The notes: generated by a model not told the origin, from the letters alone. A stretch of 64,000 bases of DNA from Lewinellaceae bacterium (GCA_016713985.1 JADJOD010000031.1:13481-77480); one strand, 5' to 3'. Positions 47,407 through 57,240 are shown, numbered from the stretch's first letter. A program made the numbers and translations.

Positions 47407-48387
47407 ATGATGCTTCGTCGCCCGCGCCGCAACCGCCAATCTGCCGCCATTCGGGGAATGGCCGCTGAAACCCACCTGACCGTACAACACCTGGTTTTTC
47501 CACTATTTGTGCTGGATGGCGCGAATATCCGGACTGAAATTCATTCCCTGCCCGGCATTTTCCGCTTTTCACCCGACAATCTGTTCCGGGAGATCGAATC
47601 CTGCATGGAGTTGGGACTGCGCAATTTTGTCGTGTTCCCGGCCGTGGCCGACGGTTTAAAAGACACCACTGCGACGTACAGCTATTCGCCCGATAATTTT
47701 TATCTCAAAATGGCGCGTGCGATCAAATCGCGTTTTCCGGAATGTTGCCTGATCAGCGACGTGGCGATGGACCCCTACAGTTCCGACGGGCACGACGGGC
47801 TGGTGCGCAACGGCGAGATCGTGAACGACGACAGCCTGCCCATCCTCGCGCAGATGTCGGTGGCCCAGGCAGAAGCGGGATTTGATCTGCTCGGGCCTTC
47901 GGATATGATGGACGGCAGGGTCGGGTTTATCCGACAGGAACTTGATAAACAAGGGTTTACAAAAACCGGCATCCTCGCGTACACGGCCAAATACGCCAGC
48001 GCCATGTACGGTCCGTTTCGGGATGCGCTGGACTCCGCGCCCAAAAGCGGGGATAAAAAAAGTTACCAGATGAACCCGGCAAACAAACGGGAGGCACTGA
48101 TCGAGGCCGAACTCGACACCTTGGAAGGTGCGGATATGCTCATGGTAAAACCGGCCTTGCATTACCTCGACGTGATCCACCTGTTAAAAGAAAACAGCCG
48201 GCTTCCCATTGCCGCCTACCATGTCAGCGGCGAATGCGCCATGCTCCGGGCGGCCTGCAACAACGGCTGGCTCGACTTCGGGCGCGCCATGCCCGAAGCA
48301 CTGCTGAGCATCCGCCGAACGAACGCCGACGTGATCCTGACGTATTTTGCCAAGGAGTTTGCGATGATGTTTCCGGGGGGTGTTTGA
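47407..48387 (+). CDS. hemB: Porphobilinogen synthase (delta-aminolevulinate dehydratase)
   Basis: 326 residues. HemB condenses two 5-aminolevulinates to porphobilinogen. The start RRPRRNRQSAAIRGM fits the family, followed by LVFPLFV, LGLRNFVVFPAV, ISDVAMDPYSSDGHDG (metal region), DLLGPSDMMDGRVGFIRQ, the catalytic Lys in LAYTAKYASAMYGPFRDA and MLMVKPALHYLDVI with the second active Lys. YHVSGECAML near the end is also diagnostic. The ATG at 47407 has a second in-frame ATG next to it. It stands behind two terminators (see leader entry). Confidence 0.95.
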   Translation: MMLRRPRRNRQSAAIRGMAAETHLTVQHLVFPLFVLDGANIRTEIHSLPGIFRFSPDNLFREIESCMELGLRNFVVFPAVADGLKDTTATYSYSPDNFYLKMARAIKSRFPECCLISDVAMDPYSSDGHDGLVRNGEIVNDDSLPILAQMSVAQAEAGFDLLGPSDMMDGRVGFIRQELDKQGFTKTGILAYTAKYASAMYGPFRDALDSAPKSGDKKSYQMNPANKREALIEAELDTLEGADMLMVKPALHYLDVIHLLKENSRLPIAAYHVSGECAMLRAACNNGWLDFGRAMPEALLSIRRTNADVILTYFAKEFAMMFPGGV

Positions 48388-48401
48388 GCATCAGAGGGGC
48401 C

Positions 48402-50008
48402 TCAAAACATATACCCAAACAACTTCTTCTTCTTTTTCGCACCCTTTTTTGTCTTTTTCACATACACCGGTTCGCTGCTGTAACTTTCCACGTTGACCCG
48501 GTTGTAGGCCACCACCACGTAGGTATAATAACCTTCCGAGGCCGTTTGGTCTTCAAAAATCCATTTTTCCGAATAAAACGGCGTGGTAACGAGCAGGTTG
48601 TACGGGTCGCGCATATCGCCGACCGCCTCTCCGTCGAAGCGGTAAATGGCAAAGTAGTAGGGCATTTCTTCGCCGGAAAGTATGTCGCACACGTGCCAGG
48701 CCAGTTTGACGGAGCTGGGTGATCCTTTCACCCGGCATATCTGCGGTGTGGCGGGTGGTACCTTTGCCAGGGCCGGCATTCCGGGTACCAGGGCCGGCAA
48801 ATGATAGGAAAGGTTCATCAGGGTATCCCGAACACCCAGCGGATTGCGCAGCAAGGGTTTTACGGAGTAAAAAATACTGCCTTGTACGTTCGGGTTGGCG
48901 CGATTCAGCGCAAGTTGGCGGCTGATCTGCCCGGGTTGGTTCCAGTTGGCGTCGTTCGGGCTGTTTGCGATTTTATACGCCGCATGGCCGATATACAACT
49001 GGCGTCCGTAGGTGTGTTTGCTCCACCAGTCCACTAATTTTTCGTAATCGGCGGGTGGAAAACCGATACTCCAGTATATCTGCGGGGCCACGTAGTCGAT
49101 CCAGCCGTTTTTCAGCCAAAGCAGCACGTCGGCATACAGGTCGTCGTAGCAGGTGATGCCGGCCCGGGTGTCCGAGCCGTTGACGGGGTCTTTGTCGGCA
49201 TTTCGCCACACCCCGAACGGGCCGATGCCGAACCGAACGTAGGGTTTATATTTTCTGATCGTTTGGGATACACTTTCGACTAATTTGTTCACATTATCGC
49301 GTCGCCAGTCTTCAATATTGGTAAAACCATGCGGATTGGCGGCAAACTCGTTGTAGTCGTTCAGCGACTCGCCCTGTTCCTTGTACGGATAAAAATAGTC
49401 GTCGAAATGAATACCGTCGACATCGTAGCGCAGAATGATATCGCGTACCACGTTTACGAGGTATTGCCTGACGTACGCATTGGCCGGGTTGAAATACCAG
49501 CGCCTGCCATATTTGAAAAACCATTGCTGCCGCAACGAGGCCGGGAACGAGCGCAGCGGGTGAATGAGTGAAAGATTGGCCGTATCGAGGTCCCAGGTAG
49601 CGCGGTAAGGGTTGAGCCAGGCGTGGAATTCCATGTGCCGGTCGTGCGCTGCTTTGACCATATATTGTAACGGATCGTAGGAGGAATCGGCGGGTGGAAG
49701 GCCCTGTTCTCCGGTTAAAAACTTGCTCCAGGGAACGGTAGGCGATTTGTAAAAGCATCACCTGCGGGGCGAATCTGCACAAACACGGCATTCATGTTCA
49801 TGGCCCGGAGCACGTCGAGCAAACTGTCAAATTCCACCTTCTGGCGTTCTATGGGCAAACCCGGTTTCGAAGGCAAGTCGATATTCGCCACCGTAGCAAT
49901 CCATGCGCCGCGCATTTCGGCCATCGGCGGCTGTGCCCAAAGTGTTGTTTGCTGAAAAAACAGAAAAAATAGGAAAGCAAGGGTCGTTAAGCGATAAGCA
50001 GGCGTCAT
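48402..50008 (-). CDS. Glycoside hydrolase family 10-like (GHL10) secreted protein (one frameshift near 49751)
   Basis: About 535 residues. The signal peptide (TLAFLFFLFFQQTTLWAQ) is followed by the GHL10/DUF187 barrel: MRGAWIATVANIDLPSKPGLP, MNAVFVQIRPAGDAFYKS, EFHAWLNPYRA, YDVDGIHFDDYFYPY, FGIGPFGVWRN and WIDYVAPQIYWSIG. The barrel probably cuts bacterial peptidoglycan or other glycans; the Asp/Glu pair in HFDDYFY and the PQIYW strand lie at the active end. A strand-rich C-terminal part ends in a Lys-rich tail. The A run at 49751-49754 lacks one base between GDAF and YKSPTVPW. It converges on hemB with a 14-base gap. Confidence 0.85.
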
Positions 50009-50063
50009 AACATTTCGGTTTGCGGTAAAAGTAGCGGATATGTCTGAAATGCAAAGGGTTTCG

Positions 50064-50125
50064 GGGTTTAAGGGTTTAAGGGTTTAAGGGTTTAAGGGTT
50101 TAAGGGTTTAAGGGTTTAAGGGTTT
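50064..50125 (+). repeat. 8-bp tandem repeat GGGTTTAA
   Basis: Seven full copies and a partial one, just upstream of the GH10-like gene's start (reading minus) and about 180 bases before lpxD. Confidence 0.92.
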
Positions 50126-50226
50126 CGCGTTGTTTGAAATGTTTTATCGGTACAAATGGAAAATGAATTTCGGACTTTTGCCGTAAAATTATTTTTCCAC
50201 TCCGAAATCCTAAAAAAAACCTCACC

Positions 50227-50296
50227 AACCCTGAAACCTTTAAACCCTTAAACCCTTAAACCCCGAAACCTTTAACCCCGAAACCCTTAAACCTTT
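50227..50296 (-). repeat. Complementary AAACCC-type repeats before lpxD
   Basis: Irregular copies of TTAAACCC and GAAACC, the reverse complement of the repeat at 50064-50125. They end 5 bases before the lpxD ATG. The two arrays can pair to a long hairpin of about 60 bases per arm. Confidence 0.75.
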
Positions 50297-50301
50297 GACG
50301 C

Positions 50302-51240
50302 ATGAAATTTCCGCAACCCATTCCAGTAAACGAACTTGCCAGGCGGCTGAACGCCAGCGCGGTGATCGGCGACACAAATCTTGTTGCCACCGGCATCAAC
50401 GAAATCCACAAGGTAGAGCCGGGGGATGTCGCGTTTTCCGACGTAAAAAAATATTTTGACAAGACCCTGCGCAGCGCCGCAAGCGTCATTTTGTTAAACG
50501 AAGCGGCCGAATGCCCACCGGGCAAGGTGATTCTGGTGGTCGAAAACCCCTTCGAAGCTTACGATTCCCTCATCCGGACCTGCCGCCCCTTCGAGCCACT
50601 GCGTTCGCCGGTCAGTCATTTGTCCGAAATCCACCCTACTGCGATCATCGAACCGGGGGTGGTCATCGCCGCGCACACCCGAATCGGGGCGTACACTTAC
50701 ATTCAGGCCAACACGTATATCGGCGAATATACCCTGATCGGCGAACACGTGAGTATCGGGCCAAACAGCATCATCGGCTCTGATGCGTTCTATTTCAAGA
50801 AGTTAGCCGATGGCTCTTACCAAAAATGGCGCTCTGGAGGGCGGGTGATCATCGAGGATCACGCCGAGGTCGGCGCCGGTTGTACCGTCAACAAGGGAGT
50901 AAGCGGCGATACGATCATCGGCGCGGGAAGCAAATTAGACTGCCAGATACACATCGGGCACGGCGCCGTAATCGGGAAAAACTGCCTGTTTGCCGCGCAG
51001 GTCGGCATCGGCGGCAAAACGGTCATTGAAGACAATGTGGTGCTGTACGGCCAGGTGGGCGTTATCCAGGCCGTGCGTATCGGCCAGGGAGCCGTGGTGC
51101 TGGCCGGAAGCGGCGTTTCCAAATCGCTGGAAGGCGGCAAAACGTATTTTGGATCACCCGCCGAGGAATTCCGGGAAAAATACAAGGAACTGGCGGCTTT
51201 GCGACAACTGCCCGATTTGATCCGAAATTCGGCAAAATAA
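50302..51240 (+). CDS. lpxD: UDP-3-O-(3-hydroxyacyl)glucosamine N-acyltransferase
   Basis: 312 residues. LpxD adds the second 3-hydroxyacyl chain in lipid A synthesis. The N-terminal uridine-binding domain (VNELARRLNASAVIGD, VEPGDVAFSDVKKYFD) is followed by a left-handed beta-helix of hexapeptide repeats (IHPTAIIEPGVVIAAHTRIG, YTLIGEHVSIGPNSIIG, DTIIGAGSKLDCQIHIGHG, NVVLYGQVGVIQAVRIG) and a C-terminal helix. His in QIHIGHGAVIG is the catalytic residue by analogy. The start is in good context. It precedes queG by 12 bases on the same strand. Confidence 0.93.
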   Translation: MKFPQPIPVNELARRLNASAVIGDTNLVATGINEIHKVEPGDVAFSDVKKYFDKTLRSAASVILLNEAAECPPGKVILVVENPFEAYDSLIRTCRPFEPLRSPVSHLSEIHPTAIIEPGVVIAAHTRIGAYTYIQANTYIGEYTLIGEHVSIGPNSIIGSDAFYFKKLADGSYQKWRSGGRVIIEDHAEVGAGCTVNKGVSGDTIIGAGSKLDCQIHIGHGAVIGKNCLFAAQVGIGGKTVIEDNVVLYGQVGVIQAVRIGQGAVVLAGSGVSKSLEGGKTYFGSPAEEFREKYKELAALRQLPDLIRNSAK

Positions 51241-51252
51241 CAAGACTAACCG

Positions 51253-52182
51253 GTGGAAAACACGGCGCAACATACTGATATGATCCGAACGGAAGCCCAA
51301 CGCATAGGTTTCGGGTTTGTCGGTTTTGCCCGTGCCGAATACTTAGACGAAGAAGCGCGCCGGCTGGAAACCTGGTTGCGGCAAGGCGCTCACGGGCGTA
51401 TGTCGTATATGGAAAATTATTTCGATTTGCGGGTTGATCCTTCCAAATTAGTGCCGGGGGCAAAAACGGTTATTTGCCTGACATTCAATTATTTCAACCC
51501 GGAAAAGCAACAGGATCCGGAGGCGCCGAAAATCAGCCGCTACGCTTACGGCGAAGATTATCATGCCGTTGTAAAAGATCGTCTGCACGATTTGCTCGCC
51601 TACATCCAATCAGAAATCGGTGAAGTCAGCGGGCGTTGTTTTGTCGACAGCGCGCCGGTTATGGAACGGGAATGGGCGCAGCGCGCCGGTTTGGGCTGGA
51701 ACGGCCGCAATACCCTGACGATCAACCCCAAACGCGGCTCTTATTTTTTTCTCGCCGAGATCATCTGCGACCTGCCGCTTTTATACGACGAACCCCTGCG
51801 CGATCATTGCGGCACCTGCCGCCGTTGCATCGACGCCTGCCCCACGGAGGCGATATCGCCGGAAGGTTATTTCCTCGACGCGTCGAAGTGTATCTCTTAC
51901 CTGACCATCGAATTGCGCGATGAAATACCACCTGAATTCAGGGGCAAAATGGACCATTGGATGTTTGGCTGCGACGTCTGCCAGGACGTTTGCCCCTGGA
52001 ACCGTTTTTCCGAAAAACACGCGGAACCGGCCTTCGAACCCCATCCCGATCTGCTGCAACTTTCAAAACACGACTGGCAGGAACTGACGGAAGAAAGCTT
52101 CGGGAAGGTTTTTAAAAAATCGGCGGTAAAAAGGGTGAAATACGCGGGATTGAAGCGAAATATCGATTTTTTGGAAAAATAG
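51253..52182 (+). CDS. queG: Epoxyqueuosine reductase
   Basis: 309 residues from a GTG at 51253; the ATG at 51283 is possible but drops conserved residues. QueG uses cobalamin and two [4Fe-4S] clusters to reduce epoxyqueuosine to queuosine at tRNA position 34. The cluster motifs are CGTCRRCIDACPTEA and CDVCQDVCPWNRF; the cobalamin/active site region is FVDSAPVMEREWAQRAGLGWNGRNTL. It follows lpxD by 12 bases and is probably cotranscribed. Confidence 0.93.
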   Translation: MENTAQHTDMIRTEAQRIGFGFVGFARAEYLDEEARRLETWLRQGAHGRMSYMENYFDLRVDPSKLVPGAKTVICLTFNYFNPEKQQDPEAPKISRYAYGEDYHAVVKDRLHDLLAYIQSEIGEVSGRCFVDSAPVMEREWAQRAGLGWNGRNTLTINPKRGSYFFLAEIICDLPLLYDEPLRDHCGTCRRCIDACPTEAISPEGYFLDASKCISYLTIELRDEIPPEFRGKMDHWMFGCDVCQDVCPWNRFSEKHAEPAFEPHPDLLQLSKHDWQELTEESFGKVFKKSAVKRVKYAGLKRNIDFLEK

Positions 52183-52214
52183 AGGCTGCGCCATAGGGCC
52201 ATCTCCCGCAGATG

Positions 52215-52275
52215 CCGCAGATTTCGCAGATTATTTTTTCAAAATGATCGAAATAAAAATCTGCGAAATCTGCGG
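52215..52275. other. 18-bp inverted repeat after queG
   Basis: CCGCAGATTTCGCAGATT and its exact reverse complement, 25 bases apart. It lies 32 bases after the queG stop and could end that transcript, although it lacks a T run. Confidence 0.85.
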
Positions 52276-52288
52276 CCCCTGCGAAAGC

Positions 52289-52429
52289 GCAGTCATAGTC
52301 TCACTTCGAGTGAGACTATGACTTGATCATCAAACGCAGTCATAGCCTCACTTCGAGTGAGGCCATGACTTGATCATCAAACGCAGTCATAGTCTCACTC
52401 GAAGTGAGACTATGACTTGATTATCAACG
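52289..52429. repeat. Three tandem 47-bp palindromic units
   Basis: Each unit holds a stem-loop (AGTCATAGTCTCAC ... GTGAGACTATGACT) plus TGATCATCAAAC and has exactly 47 bases. Unit 2 has a paired change in the stem (T to C on one side, A to G on the other) and one mismatch. Unit 3 has the loop in reverse-complement form. It covers the M36 gene's end and last codon. No spacer is present. Confidence 0.95.
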
Positions 52430-55400
52430 AATTACCACTTTTTTCACACTGTTGCCCGCCGCACTTTCGAGGCGTACGGCATAAACGCCGGCCGGCACCT
52501 GTTGCACGTCGAGCGTCAGAATTTGTCCGGCGCCCAGTCCATCGGCATTTCTGCTTAAAACCGTGCGGCCGTCAGCGCCGATGAGTTGTACCTGTATGGG
52601 GCCGCCAATGGCCTGACCGGTGCTGAGGTGCAGGAAATCGAAAGCCGGGTTGGGCTGCACCTGCATGCCGAGGGGATTGGCGTCGGGTTCGTCGGTATCC
52701 ACGAGGCCGGGCTGAACGATTACCCCACGCGCCGGCGCTTTGTCGCATGCCTGATCGCCGTTATCATCTGTTACACAAGCTTCTGTGTCGTAATTGAGCA
52801 GGTCCATCACTTCCAGGTCGTCGACGTACCAGGCGCCTTCTGCCATCAGGTTTTGGTCCTGATTGGTCCCGAAGTGGAACCGGATGGTCACTTCCTGGCC
52901 GATATAGTCGCTCAGATCGAAATACGACTGCACCCAGCCGTTCGAGTTGCCGGAGTACCCGCTGATGAACGGAATGGCAAAGGTTTGGTAGTCGATTTTG
53001 CGCGGATACGGGTTGCGGAATACCTTTTCTGCGGGAAACTGTCCCCAGATTTGTTCGTTAATTTCTTTGATCTCCAGAATACCTGCGTCGATGCCTGTTT
53101 CGGTATTATACTGGGTCCAAACACGCAGAACAGGCTGGTTACCCGTGATGACGATACTTTGGGTTGTTTCGAGGGTAAATTCCGTTTCCGTCGGTTTGCT
53201 GACCGCCAGAAATGACGCCGGGCCGGTTTTGGCCACGTCGCTTTGCAGCACAAAAAATTCGTTATTTCCGTCGATATCGAGGCTGAACCAGTCGTCTTCG
53301 TTATCCATCACGTCGCGGAAATAACGGTTCGAGCCGATGCCTGCGGGTGATTTGGCGGTGTAGGTCAGGGTAATTTCCTGGCCTGACGGCATATTTCCGA
53401 GGTTCCAGGTAACATAACCGTTGGCGTATGTGCCGCCGTTGGAAGCGCTGGTCAAAGTCAGTCCCGCCGGCAGTTCGTCCGTAACGATGACATTGCTGGC
53501 GGCCTCGTCTTTGTGGTTGGTGACGATCAGCGTGAATTTTGCGTCCTCTCCGGGTTCGATGAGTGGAGTGGAGGTTATTTTTTTGATCTTTAACTCCCGG
53601 ATACAGGTGGGAATCGGTTCAAAATCCTCCACGCCGTCGGATGCGTCCAGATTGGATCCCTGGCTGGCGAAATAACCCAAACCCCGGCGAGCGAACACGC
53701 TGGAAATCAGGCAGGTATCTGCGCCGTCGTAATTGAGGATATTCGCAAGCATGATGGCGTCGCGGCCGTCGATAAAGCCGGGCGAGCAGGGTTGGAATTT
53801 CATGCCGTCCATTACGAGCTGGATCGCGCGGGCATTGCCGCTGGCAGTGTTGGTAAGGTCTTCATCATAACCGTATTTTTCCACCATAGCCCAATAAAGG
53901 TCCCAGGTAACGGCAGCCCATATTTCGCCGAGATCGTGTGTCTCCACACTTTCCGCCACGGTGCCGAAAGTGATCGGATTGATACTCATATCCGTGGTGT
54001 AGGGGTAGCGGCGGATGCCGGCGCCTTCGGTGGTTTGGCTGAATACGAAGGTGCCCATGCCGCGGCGTTTGGTGGCTACATCGCCGGGTTTGATCGTGGT
54101 GATCAGGGCAAAGAAGTCGCTCCAGCCCTCCCCCATTTGTTCGGGATTGCCAAGGCATCCGGCCTGGCTGGGGCCGCCGGTCAGGCGGGTGGAAATGCCG
54201 TGTCCGTATTCGTGGGCAACAATGCCGTTGTCAAATGCGCCGTCGATGAGATCGGGGCCGGAAGAAAGGGGTTCTGCCAGGGTCACGTTTAATCCGTCGC
54301 CTGCAAACTTCCGCAGGTTATCGCAGTCTTTTTTTCCCAGCATCACGACGGGAATGGTTACTTCGTCGGCAAAGTCGCCGGCTGCCATACCGGCCACCTG
54401 GTCTTCAAAATTACAAATGATACAGGCGATGGCGCCTGCCGTTTGCGCGCGGTATGCCTTTTCGCTGAAATTGCAAATGCCGCGATCAACGATGGCAATT
54501 TTGCCGCTCAGGTCATTGGTCAGCGGAGCGCAGGCTAAGGTCGGTTGTCCGGTATTGTTCACGCCGATCTCGACATCTCCGGTTACGGGTGTGGTCGTGA
54601 CCGGTGCGCCAAAAGGTTCGGCAGAAGCCGCAGCGACGGTCACCGTGTACGTGCCTACCACCGGTGTCGGGGCGTTGGCCGTAAGCAGCTGGCCACCCGA
54701 ACGGGTCCATACGAACATCCGCATACTGCCGCTGAAGCCGTCGGCCGGTGTGGAGAAGTCGGCATTGTTGAGCAATTGAGTAGCCAGGGCATAACCGGCA
54801 ATGGCTTTGGCCTGCACGGCGTCGTTGCCCGCACCGCCGTTGCCGTAGGTGTTGTGCTGGAAATTGCCGGCAGGTTCGTCAAAACCAAACCGGTAAAAGA
54901 TGTCGTGCATCTTGTTGTTCATGTAGAACAGGTTGACAATGGCCGGGTTAAGGTTGTCTAAGGGTTCGCCGTTGGGGTCGTACGGGTAATCGAACACGAG
55001 GGAAGCGCCTGCATTGGGGAAGGGGGTGGTTGGCGCCATGTTATTGTTGTCGCGGTCGTCGAAAGCATATACGTTGTTGCCGCGTGTGTACGTGAATTCG
55101 GCGCCGGCGAGGCCGTTGGTGTCGTGCCAGCCTAAGGGCGAGGCGACCGGGTCGGCCGGGTCGGTGATCAGTTGATGCGGGCCGTGATTGGGGCTTTCGG
55201 CCGGCAGCTGAATTACGCGGTATTGTTCGCCGGCCTGGAAACCGGCTGACTGGTCGCCGGAAGTTGCCGTCGGGTCGCAATCAGCGGAAAAATTATGATC
55301 GGTCGGCGTGTTCTCGTCGTCGCAGGATTCGCCGAGGCGGTGTACGTGGCCCACTTTACAATACACGGTTTGATTGATTTTACCCAGGATCAGGCCGGTT

Positions 55401-56005
55401 TGGGCGTCTACACGCATATTCCAGACGTCGGCGGTGTTGGATTGTTCAATAATCATCGTCCAGGCCAAACGTACGGAGCCGTCGATCTGCGCTTCGTAAC
55501 AGATGGACACCGGAATGTCGGCTTTTGAAACGTCGCTGCCTTCAAAAACCCAGTTGCGGTCGTTGATCTTCTGGCGCACCGAAACGGATATCCCTTTAAA
55601 ACCGAGGTGTGCCGCCGCCATTTCCACGGCTTTTGCCGCGCCGAGTGAAGGCAGCGTGGTGTTTATTTTCGAGGACAATTCCGGCACAAAACGGTGGGCA
55701 AGATGCGTGACGCCGCCGTCCGGTTTTACGTGCAGGCCAAAAAGGCCGTTAAACAGCGGGATTCCGGCGTATTGCTGCTGCACCCAAACGTGGGTAATGC
55801 CGTTGTTTTTACTGAGATATTCGTCCGTCACCCGGACGTCGGCCACGTCGGCCGCAGTAAGGCCGAATTTGACGGGGTTCTCCTGTAAAAAACGAAGAGC
55901 GGTTTGGCGGGGAGATGTCGGGGAGGATTGTGCGGAAATCATACCGGCAAACAGCAATACAAGTGATGCCGAAAGCCACAAGCGTGGTAAACGTAGCAGG
56001 TTCAT
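52424..56005 (-). CDS. Secreted M36-family metalloprotease with T9SS sorting domain
   Basis: 1193 residues. Signal peptide (LWLSASLVLLFAGMISAQ), then an FTP-type propeptide (residues 30-200) and the M36 fungalysin catalytic domain: VAHEYGHGIS supplies the HExxH zinc motif and YEDAGEGW-like GEGWSDFFAL the following Glu. A PA-like insert (SGKIAIVDRGICNFSEKAYRAQ) is embedded. A DUF11-like domain (SNVIVTDELPAGLTLTSA) and a jelly-roll-like part precede a type A sorting domain (MQVQPNPAFDFLHLSTG ... VPAGVYAVRLESAAG ... KKVVIR). It should be secreted by T9SS and anchored outside. Its end lies in the palindrome array. Confidence 0.93.
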   Translation of the reverse strand: MNLLRLPRLWLSASLVLLFAGMISAQSSPTSPRQTALRFLQENPVKFGLTAADVADVRVTDEYLSKNNGITHVWVQQQYAGIPLFNGLFGLHVKPDGGVTHLAHRFVPELSSKINTTLPSLGAAKAVEMAAAHLGFKGISVSVRQKINDRNWVFEGSDVSKADIPVSICYEAQIDGSVRLAWTMIIEQSNTADVWNMRVDAQTGLILGKINQTVYCKVGHVHRLGESCDDENTPTDHNFSADCDPTATSGDQSAGFQAGEQYRVIQLPAESPNHGPHQLITDPADPVASPLGWHDTNGLAGAEFTYTRGNNVYAFDDRDNNNMAPTTPFPNAGASLVFDYPYDPNGEPLDNLNPAIVNLFYMNNKMHDIFYRFGFDEPAGNFQHNTYGNGGAGNDAVQAKAIAGYALATQLLNNADFSTPADGFSGSMRMFVWTRSGGQLLTANAPTPVVGTYTVTVAAASAEPFGAPVTTTPVTGDVEIGVNNTGQPTLACAPLTNDLSGKIAIVDRGICNFSEKAYRAQTAGAIACIICNFEDQVAGMAAGDFADEVTIPVVMLGKKDCDNLRKFAGDGLNVTLAEPLSSGPDLIDGAFDNGIVAHEYGHGISTRLTGGPSQAGCLGNPEQMGEGWSDFFALITTIKPGDVATKRRGMGTFVFSQTTEGAGIRRYPYTTDMSINPITFGTVAESVETHDLGEIWAAVTWDLYWAMVEKYGYDEDLTNTASGNARAIQLVMDGMKFQPCSPGFIDGRDAIMLANILNYDGADTCLISSVFARRGLGYFASQGSNLDASDGVEDFEPIPTCIRELKIKKITSTPLIEPGEDAKFTLIVTNHKDEAASNVIVTDELPAGLTLTSASNGGTYANGYVTWNLGNMPSGQEITLTYTAKSPAGIGSNRYFRDVMDNEDDWFSLDIDGNNEFFVLQSDVAKTGPASFLAVSKPTETEFTLETTQSIVITGNQPVLRVWTQYNTETGIDAGILEIKEINEQIWGQFPAEKVFRNPYPRKIDYQTFAIPFISGYSGNSNGWVQSYFDLSDYIGQEVTIRFHFGTNQDQNLMAEGAWYVDDLEVMDLLNYDTEACVTDDNGDQACDKAPARGVIVQPGLVDTDEPDANPLGMQVQPNPAFDFLHLSTGQAIGGPIQVQLIGADGRTVLSRNADGLGAGQILTLDVQQVPAGVYAVRLESAAGNSVKKVVIR

Positions 56006-56078
56006 ATCCAGACAGTTGGATTTGGTGAGTAAAAGTTAAAAAAATTTTCGGAGAAAAGTTTTCACTTTAAGAGGCGGT

Positions 56079-56086
56079 CAAAGGTA
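56079..56086 (-). promoter_or_regulatory. -7 promoter element for M36 protease gene
   Basis: TACCTTTG on the minus strand, 73 bases before the ATG at 56005. Confidence 0.5.
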
Positions 56087-56231
56087 ATATTTGACGCTCT
56101 GGAGATAAACAGGTTTTGTATAAAATGCAAGGATTGGCCAACTCCCGCTCTTTTTGGGCGCCAAACAGCCCCGGCTCTGCAAACCCTGAAACTTTGAAAC
56201 CCCGAATCCTTCAAACCCCGAAACCCTGTCT

Positions 56232-56239
56232 TATCTTTG
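56232..56239 (+). promoter_or_regulatory. -7 promoter element of prs
   Basis: TATCTTTG, 68 bases before the prs ATG; the -33 region is masked by AAACCC-type repeats. Confidence 0.5.
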
Positions 56240-56307
56240 CCGAAAGTTTTCCACCCTTGTTTTTAAAGAAGTCTGCTCACCATCTTGCACCCGACTCCGG
56301 CTCCGAT

Positions 56308-57240
56308 ATGCCCGAAGTAAAACTGTTTTCCTGCTCCGCTTCCCAAGACCTCGCGAAAGACATCGCTTTTCATTTCGACGCACCACTCGGCGACAAAACA
56401 CTCGCCCGGTTCAGCGACGGCGAAATGCAGCCTGTCATCAACGAAAGCGTCCGCGGCGCCTTTGTTTTTTTTATCCAAAGCACCTGCCAGCCCCACGACA
56501 ACCTCATGGAACTGCTGCTTTGGATCGATACCGCCAGGCGCGCTTCCGCGGGCTATATCACGGCCGTAATTCCTTATTTCGGTTATGCCCGGCAAGACCG
56601 GAAAGACAAACCCAGGGTGCCGATCAGCGCCAAACTGGTCGCCAACCTGCTCACGGCCGCCGGCGCCGACCGGATTATGACCATGGACCTCCATGCCGAC
56701 CAGGTGCAGGGTTTTTTTGATATTCCGGTGGACCACCTGCGTTCGGAAGCGATCTATATGCCGTATCTGGAGGCTCAGGACCTGTCGAATACCATCTTTG
56801 CCAGCCCCGATGTCGGCGGTGTAAAACGCGCCCGAATTTATGCCAAACAACTGGGCCGTGAACTTGTAATCTGCGACAAATACCGCACAAAAGCCAATGA
56901 AGTAGCCGCCATGACCGTGATCGGCGAAGTTTCCGGCGCCGACGTTATTCTTGTCGACGACCTGGTGGATACGGCAGGTACCTTGTGCAAGGCCGCCGAC
57001 GCGCTCTTAGAGAAAGGAGCCAGATCGGTACGCGCCATTTGCACCCACCCGGTATTGTCGGGCAAAGCCTACGAAAACATCGAAAAGTCGAAACTGACCG
57101 AAATGATCGTGTGCGATACCATCCCGATGCATCACAAGTCCAAGAAAATCAAGGTACTCTCGACGGCCAAACTTTTTTCACGCGCCATCCGCAATGCGGT
57201 GGAACACAAGTCGATCGCTGCTTTGTTTGTGGGGCAGTAA
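56308..57240 (+). CDS. prs: Ribose-phosphate pyrophosphokinase
   Basis: 310 residues from the ATG at 56308 (MPEVKLFSCSASQDLAKDI). It makes PRPP from ribose 5-phosphate and ATP, feeding purines, pyrimidines, His and Trp. Landmarks are FSDGEMQPVINESVRG, YFGYARQDRKDKPR, MDLHADQVQGFFDIPVDHL, the flexible-loop DKYRTKANE and the PRPP-binding VILVDDLVDTAGTLCKAA. The frame upstream to 56116 is noncoding with repeats. A heptamer array begins at its stop. Confidence 0.95.
   Translation: MPEVKLFSCSASQDLAKDIAFHFDAPLGDKTLARFSDGEMQPVINESVRGAFVFFIQSTCQPHDNLMELLLWIDTARRASAGYITAVIPYFGYARQDRKDKPRVPISAKLVANLLTAAGADRIMTMDLHADQVQGFFDIPVDHLRSEAIYMPYLEAQDLSNTIFASPDVGGVKRARIYAKQLGRELVICDKYRTKANEVAAMTVIGEVSGADVILVDDLVDTAGTLCKAADALLEKGARSVRAICTHPVLSGKAYENIEKSKLTEMIVCDTIPMHHKSKKIKVLSTAKLFSRAIRNAVEHKSIAALFVGQ

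Noticed and set aside
52289..52429. CRISPR array from 47-bp repeats
   Set aside because: Units are contiguous with no spacers and each contains a palindrome; no cas genes are near.
56116..56307. N-terminal extension of prs
   Set aside because: It consists of repeat-rich noncoding sequence and lies upstream of the promoter box; the family starts at 56308.
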